Source of the DNA: an uncultured Eubacteriales bacterium
GTDB taxonomy: Bacteria > Bacillota_A > Clostridia > Christensenellales > Aristaeellaceae
DNA length: 8,537 nt
Assembly: GCA_944333375.1 (NCBI GenBank)
Contig: CALVKX010000077.1
Span: forward strand, 1-8,537
Direction: 5' to 3'
Shown: piece by piece, positions 4,531 to 8,537 of the stretch
Layout of the letters: the number at the start of each line of letters is the position of its first letter
Position numbering within the stretch: the first letter of the stretch is position 1
Notes under the pieces: generated by a model
The model's database searches: none
Seen by the model: the letters and a program-made list of their open reading frames with translations, nothing else
Told to the model about the DNA's origin: nothing
Made by a program: the position numbers and the translations under genes

Positions 4531-6546
4531 TCAGCTCACCGACACGCGCCGTCCCAGCCGCTCCAGCAGGAGTCCCGCCTGACGCGCCACCGCGTCGCGC
4601 TCCTCTTTTCGCCCCTCCGGGCCCCATAGCGCCTCGGCGCACTGAGCCGCCTCGTAGAGCAGCTTTACCCCGCCGAAGGCCGCCGCGCCGCCCGGAAGCG
4701 ACGCCTCGCCGTGCTGACGGGTGCCCAGCAGCTCGCCCGGGCCGCGCTGCTCCAGGTCCGCCCGGGCGACCTCAAAGCCGTCGCCGGTCGCCGCGAGCGC
4801 GCGGAGGCGCTCGTTGGGGGAGGCCATGAGAAAGCACCAGCTCTGCGCCGCGCCGCGCCCCACGCGCCCGCGGAGCTGGTGAAGCTGGGCCAGGCCGTAG
4901 CGGTCCGCGTCCTCGACGATCATGAGCGCCGCGTTTGGGACGTTGACCCCGACCTCAATTACCGTGGTGGCCACCAGCACGTCCGTGCGCCCGGCGGCGA
5001 AATCCGCCAGCGCGGCCGCCTTCTCCCCGGAGGGCTGGCCGCCGTAGGTGATTCCCACGCGAAAGCCCTTCAGGGGCCCGCCGGCCAGCTCCCGCGCATG
5101 GGCCTTGACGGCCTTGAGGCCGCCGTCCTCCTCGCCTTCCTCCACCAGCGGACAGACGACGTAGGCCTGCCGCCCCTCGCGCAGCCGCTCGCGCAAAAAG
5201 CCGTACATGGCCTCGCGCTTGCGCTCCGGCACGATGCGCGTCTCAACCGGCAGGCGGCCGGGCGGCAGCTCGTCGATGACCGACAGGTCCAGATCGCCAA
5301 AGAGCACCAGCGCCAGCGAGCGCGGGATGGGCGTTGCGCTCATGACCAGCAGGTGCGGCGAGAGCGTTTCGTCCCCGCCCTTGTCCATCAGCGCCGTGCG
5401 CTGCGCCACGCCGAAGCGGTGCTGCTCGTCGGTCACGCACAGGCCCAGGCGGCGGTACCGCACGTCGCGGCTGATGAGCGCATGCGTGCCCACCACCACC
5501 CGCCACGCGCCCGAGGCCAGGTTCGCCAGCGCCTCCCGCCGCCTGACGGCGGGCATGCCGCCCACCAGCAGCCCGCAGGGGCAGCCCTGCGCCTCAAAAA
5601 AGGCGCGCATCCCCTCATAATGCTGCCGGGCCAGCAGCTCCGTGGGCGCCATGAGGGCGGCCTGCCAGCCCGCCCTGGCGCACAGAAGCATCGCGCCCAT
5701 GGCCACGGCGGTCTTGCCGCTGCCCACGTCGCCCTGGACCATGCGCGCCATGGCGCGCGGGCCGGCCAGATCGCGGGCGATCTCCACAAGCGTGCGCCGC
5801 TGCGCGTCCGTGGGCGCAAACGGCATGGCGTTCCAGAAGTCCTCCGCGGCCTTCCCGTCCGCCTCCATCCGGGGGCCGGGGCCGCGCGCGTCGCGCATGA
5901 GGCGCACCGACGCCTGGTAGAGCAGCATCTCCTCAAAGGCGAACCGCCTGCGCGCCTTCTCCGCCTCCTCCATGGAGGCGGGGGCGTGCAGCGCACGCAT
6001 GGCGCGGGGGCAGGGCCACAATCCGTAGCGCTCCAGAAGGCTCTCGGGCAGCGTTTCGGGGCAGATCTCCTCCACGGCCTCAAGCGCCTGACGCACCGCC
6101 GTCTCGTGCAGCCGCTGAGGCAGCCCCGGGATGACGCGGTAGACCGGCACGATGCGCAGTTCCTTTTCCACAGAGGGGTTTGAAAGCCGCTTGCGCGCGC
6201 CGCCCGCCTCGACCGTGCCAAAGAGCGTAAAGCGCGTCCCCGCGTTGATCTGCTCGCGCATCCAGGGCTGGTTGAACCAGCAGGCGCAGATCTCCCCCGT
6301 CTCGTCGGCAAAGACGCAGGTCACGCGGCTGAGCTTTCCGTGGCGCGACAGCTTCGCCTCGCCGCGGCGGCTCAGCAGCAGGCAGGCGGCCTCGCCGGCC
6401 CGCGCCCGGGCAACGGAGACGGGGCTGCTCAGATCCCGGTAACGCACGGGCGGGGCATATAAAAGATCACGCAACGAGCAGATGCCCGCTGCGTGTAAGG
6501 CTTCCAGTCTGGTTTTTCCGATGCCCCTGAGATCGCTTAGATGCAT
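4531..6546 (-). CDS. recG: ATP-dependent DNA helicase RecG
   Basis: RecG is a superfamily 2 translocase that remodels stalled replication forks, Holliday junctions and R-loops. From ATG 6546 it is 671 residues, close to the usual 680-700. The N-terminus carries a helix-hairpin-helix-like LRGIGKTRLEALHAAGI segment and the OB-fold wedge domain (about 40-150). The helicase core is intact: Walker A GDVGSGKT at 272-279, APTELLARQ at about 300-308, DEQH at 373-376 in the RecG-typical DEQHRFGV, SATPIPRSLA from 403, TTVIEVGVNVPNA from 527, and QLRGRVGRG at 557-565. The C-terminal TRG-type region includes RGPGELLGTRQHG. ATG 6546 is preferred over GTG 6552 because GGAG ends at 6552, 5 bases before ATG and overlapping the GTG. 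The gene follows fakA directly, as in the Bacillus yloU-yloV-...-recG region, but the serine dehydratase genes found there are absent. Confidence 0.97.
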   Translation of the reverse strand: MHLSDLRGIGKTRLEALHAAGICSLRDLLYAPPVRYRDLSSPVSVARARAGEAACLLLSRRGEAKLSRHGKLSRVTCVFADETGEICACWFNQPWMREQINAGTRFTLFGTVEAGGARKRLSNPSVEKELRIVPVYRVIPGLPQRLHETAVRQALEAVEEICPETLPESLLERYGLWPCPRAMRALHAPASMEEAEKARRRFAFEEMLLYQASVRLMRDARGPGPRMEADGKAAEDFWNAMPFAPTDAQRRTLVEIARDLAGPRAMARMVQGDVGSGKTAVAMGAMLLCARAGWQAALMAPTELLARQHYEGMRAFFEAQGCPCGLLVGGMPAVRRREALANLASGAWRVVVGTHALISRDVRYRRLGLCVTDEQHRFGVAQRTALMDKGGDETLSPHLLVMSATPIPRSLALVLFGDLDLSVIDELPPGRLPVETRIVPERKREAMYGFLRERLREGRQAYVVCPLVEEGEEDGGLKAVKAHARELAGGPLKGFRVGITYGGQPSGEKAAALADFAAGRTDVLVATTVIEVGVNVPNAALMIVEDADRYGLAQLHQLRGRVGRGAAQSWCFLMASPNERLRALAATGDGFEVARADLEQRGPGELLGTRQHGEASLPGGAAAFGGVKLLYEAAQCAEALWGPEGRKEERDAVARQAGLLLERLGRRVSVS

Positions 6547-6548
6547 GC

Positions 6549-8201
6549 TCACTCCACGGACACCAGATAGTAGTACAGCGGCTGTCCGCCCGGCTGCATC
6601 TCCACGTCGCAGTCGCCGTACATCTCCGCCAGCTCGTCGGTCAACACCCGCGCGTCGGCCTCGGCGGTGTCCTTGCCGTAGTAGACGGTGATGAGCTCGT
6701 CGTCGTCGGTGACGATCTCGCGCATGAGGTCGCGGGTCACGTCATGCACGTTGCTGCCCACGGTGTGGATCTGGCCGTTGTAGAGGCCGATGATGTCGCC
6801 CTCCTTGATGTGCAGGTCGTCCAGGTCGCTGTCGCGCACGGCGTAGGTCACCGTGCCGGTGCGCACGCGCTGGGCCGCCTCGTTCATGTGCGCGGCGTTG
6901 TCCTCGGGGCTCTGCTCTGGCTGGAAGGCCACCGCGGCCGCGATGCCCATGGCCACGTTCTTGGTGGGCACCACCAGCACCCGCTTATCCTCGCACAGCT
7001 CGGCGGCCTGCTGGGCCGCCAGGATGACGTTTCCATTGTTGGGCAGCACGAAAATCGTCTTGGCGTGCGTCTTTTCAATGGCTTCGGAGAGATCCTCGAT
7101 GCTGGGGTTCATGGTCTGACCGCCCTCGACCACGCGATCGACCAGCAGATCCGAGAAGATGCGGTTGAAGCCCTCGCCCAGAGACACGGCCACCATGCCG
7201 TATTCCTTCTGGGGTGCCTCCTCCTTGGCCTTCTTCTGCGCGGCGGCCTGGTTGTCGCGGCGCTGCTGGACCATGTTCTCGATCTTGAGGTTGACCAATT
7301 CGCCCAGGCTCAGGCCATATTCGAGCGCCTTGCCCGGCTCGTTGGTATGCACGTGCACCTTGACCAGGCTCAAGTCTCCCACCACCAGCACGCAGTCGCC
7401 GATGCGGTTGAGGCGGCGGCGGAAGGAATCAATGTCCTCCTCGAGAATGTCGGGGTAGAGATTCTGGATGAGGAACTCGGTGCAGTAGGCGAACTTGATC
7501 TCGCCGATGGCGTCATGATCGTCCTCGAAGGAGGCCGCGCCGTCGCCGGAGAGCTCCAGCTTCTCCGTGGGCACCTCCTCGCCGCGCAGGCAGGCGGCGT
7601 AGCCCATGTAGATCAGCAGCAGGCCGCGTCCGCCCGCGTCCACCACGCCGGCCTGGGTCAGCGCCGGGAGCATCTGCTGGGTCTTTTTGAGGATGGCGTT
7701 TCCCGTCGTCAGGATCGTGGCAAACAGGGCGTCGTAGTCCTCCGGCGCGCGCTCGGCCTGCTTGACCGCTTCCTCGGCGATGACGCGCGCCACGGTCAGG
7801 ATGGTGCCCTCCTTGGGCTTCATGACCGCCTTGTAGGCCGTCTCCGCGCCGCGCCTGAGCGCCTGGGCAAACTGCGGCGGGGTCACGCGCTCAATCCCCT
7901 CCAGCGCGCGCGCAAAGCCGCGGTAGAGCTGGGAGGTAATCACGCCGCTGTTGCCGCGCGCGCCGCGAAGCGCGCCCTTGGCCAGCGCCGCGGCCGCGTC
8001 GCCCGCGCTGAGGTATTCCTTCTGATTGACCTCCTTGGTCGCGGAGGCCATGGTCAGGCTCATGTTGGTGCCCGTGTCGCCGTCCGGCACGGGGAAAACA
8101 TTCAAGGCATCAACCGCTTCACGGTTCTTTTCCAGCAGGGCCGCGCCGGTCACGACCATGTCGCGCAGCAGTATGCCATCGATCGTCTTGGTCTGTATCA
8201 A
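6549..8201 (-). CDS. fakA: fatty acid kinase ATP-binding subunit FakA (YloV, DhaL-domain protein)
   Basis: FakA phosphorylates fatty acids presented by a FakB (DegV-family) carrier, feeding exogenous fatty acids into phospholipid synthesis. The 550-residue length fits the family. The N-terminal DhaL-type kinase domain (about residues 8-200) has NVFPVPDGDTGTNM at 34-47, whose aspartates D40 and D42 are the expected metal/nucleotide ligands, and the RGARGNSGV loop at 79-87. The middle domain has C240, H283 and H285 (KVHVHTNEPG), matching the Cys-His-His zinc site I recall for staphylococcal FakA. A charged Ala/Lys/Gln linker (about 312-333) precedes the C-terminal domain, which has the PNNGN (387-391) and VPTKN (411-415) segments. 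I accept the TTG start at 8201 because AGGAGG lies 8 bases upstream and the next residues (TIDGILLRDM) align with the start of Bacillus YloV. No fakB gene is in the window. Confidence 0.95.
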   Translation of the reverse strand: MIQTKTIDGILLRDMVVTGAALLEKNREAVDALNVFPVPDGDTGTNMSLTMASATKEVNQKEYLSAGDAAAALAKGALRGARGNSGVITSQLYRGFARALEGIERVTPPQFAQALRRGAETAYKAVMKPKEGTILTVARVIAEEAVKQAERAPEDYDALFATILTTGNAILKKTQQMLPALTQAGVVDAGGRGLLLIYMGYAACLRGEEVPTEKLELSGDGAASFEDDHDAIGEIKFAYCTEFLIQNLYPDILEEDIDSFRRRLNRIGDCVLVVGDLSLVKVHVHTNEPGKALEYGLSLGELVNLKIENMVQQRRDNQAAAQKKAKEEAPQKEYGMVAVSLGEGFNRIFSDLLVDRVVEGGQTMNPSIEDLSEAIEKTHAKTIFVLPNNGNVILAAQQAAELCEDKRVLVVPTKNVAMGIAAAVAFQPEQSPEDNAAHMNEAAQRVRTGTVTYAVRDSDLDDLHIKEGDIIGLYNGQIHTVGSNVHDVTRDLMREIVTDDDELITVYYGKDTAEADARVLTDELAEMYGDCDVEMQPGGQPLYYYLVSVE

Positions 8202-8209
8202 AGGTTCTT

Positions 8210-8215
8210 CCTCCT
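8210..8215 (-). promoter_or_regulatory. ribosome-binding site of fakA
   Basis: The minus strand reads AGGAGG followed by 8 bases and TTG at 8201. It lies in the short gap after the upstream Asp23-family gene and supports the unusual TTG start over the in-frame ATG 14 codons further in. Confidence 0.75.
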
Positions 8216-8228
8216 GACACGCTAGTAA

Positions 8229-8537
8229 TCAGACGCGAACGCCCTCGACGGAGATGTTGACGCGGCGCACCTTCACGCCCGTCATGCTTTCCAGCTTGTA
8301 GCGCACCGTCTCCACGATGGTCTTGCACACTTCGGCGATGGAAATGCCGTATTCCACGATGATGAACAGATCTACATCCAGCATGTCGTCCACCAGCTTG
8401 AGCTGTACGCCCTTGGAGAGATTCTCGCGGCCCAGCCATTCCACCAGGCCGTCCTTGGCCCGCTTGCTGGACATGGCCACGATGCCGTAGCACTCCAGGG
8501 CGGCGTAGCCGACCACCTTGAGCATCACGTCCTCGGT
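8229..8537 (-). CDS. Asp23/Gls24 family (YloU-like) protein, 5' end outside window
   Basis: Asp23/Gls24 proteins are small soluble proteins linked to cell-envelope homeostasis; the YloU branch is a widely conserved Bacillota member whose biochemical role is unsettled. About 103 residues are visible. The frame is open through the window edge, where it reads TEDVMLKVVGYAALECYGIVAM, so the GTG at 8528 and ATG at 8525 are internal codons. Roughly 15-20 N-terminal residues should lie beyond the edge. Family signatures are the GYAALECYGIV segment near the start, the central DLFIIVEYG strand, and the C-terminal VNISVEGVRV ending. Only 27 bases separate its TGA from fakA, which matches the yloU-yloV order of Bacillus and supports co-transcription. 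Family identity is from recalled homology; the physiological role is not shown by the sequence. Confidence 0.9.
   Translation of the reverse strand, partial: TEDVMLKVVGYAALECYGIVAMSSKRAKDGLVEWLGRENLSKGVQLKLVDDMLDVDLFIIVEYGISIAEVCKTIVETVRYKLESMTGVKVRRVNISVEGVRV

Noticed and set aside
4463..4642. N-terminal extension of TrmL overlapping the recG 3' end
   Set aside because: The extension is Gly/Arg/Ala-rich and unlike the family; the family N-terminus, a good ribosome-binding site and a promoter all support ATG 4462.
4711..6183. Long open frame on the plus strand (490 codons) opposite recG
   Set aside because: Its translation is Arg/His/Ala/Gly-rich low complexity with no recognisable motif, typical of the antisense of a GC-rich gene, and the minus strand encodes complete RecG.
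6744..8225. Long open frame on the plus strand (493 codons) opposite fakA
   Set aside because: Val/His/Leu/Gly-rich antisense shadow of FakA; no family motif and no clear ribosome-binding site.

Overview
The window is a GC-rich stretch of a bacterial chromosome. Every supported gene lies on the minus strand, so the biological reading order runs from position 8537 down to 1. Gene content and order point to a GC-rich member of the Bacillota, most likely Clostridia: an Asp23/YloU protein next to fakA (yloV) and recG, and an nfeD-floA pair, both arrangements familiar from Bacillus and Clostridia. Ribosome-binding sites are strong and purine-rich, and GTG and TTG starts are used. I cannot name the species. 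No mobile element, CRISPR array, tRNA or rRNA is visible.

Block 1 (8537 to 4531): the 3' part of an Asp23/Gls24 gene (yloU-like), then fakA (ATP-binding subunit of fatty-acid kinase), then recG (branched-DNA helicase). The genes are tightly packed; fakA and recG touch or nearly overlap. Together they would form a housekeeping operon that enters from outside the window.

Block 2 (4524 to 2320): a good sigma-A-type promoter just after recG drives trmL (tRNA wobble 2'-O-methyltransferase), a small acidic single-span membrane protein of unknown function, and two adjacent uracil-DNA glycosylase superfamily genes joined by an ATGA overlap. The first has the four iron-sulfur cysteines of family 4. 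The second keeps the glycosylase motifs but lacks the cluster ligands.

Block 3 (2287 to 78): a second promoter with a hairpin at the start of the transcript, then nfeD, a perfect intercistronic hairpin, floA (flotillin-like membrane-domain scaffold), and an unrecognised one-span protein carrying two identical 15-residue copies of a motif containing EGRDTCDPSLGH. A strong intrinsic terminator whose loop contains this last gene's stop codon ends the block. Positions 1-77 are AT-richer and hold nothing I can identify.

Most of the window is well-known housekeeping. The least explained parts are the repeat protein downstream of floA, the Cys-less partner of the family-4 glycosylase, and the acidic membrane protein between trmL and the glycosylases.
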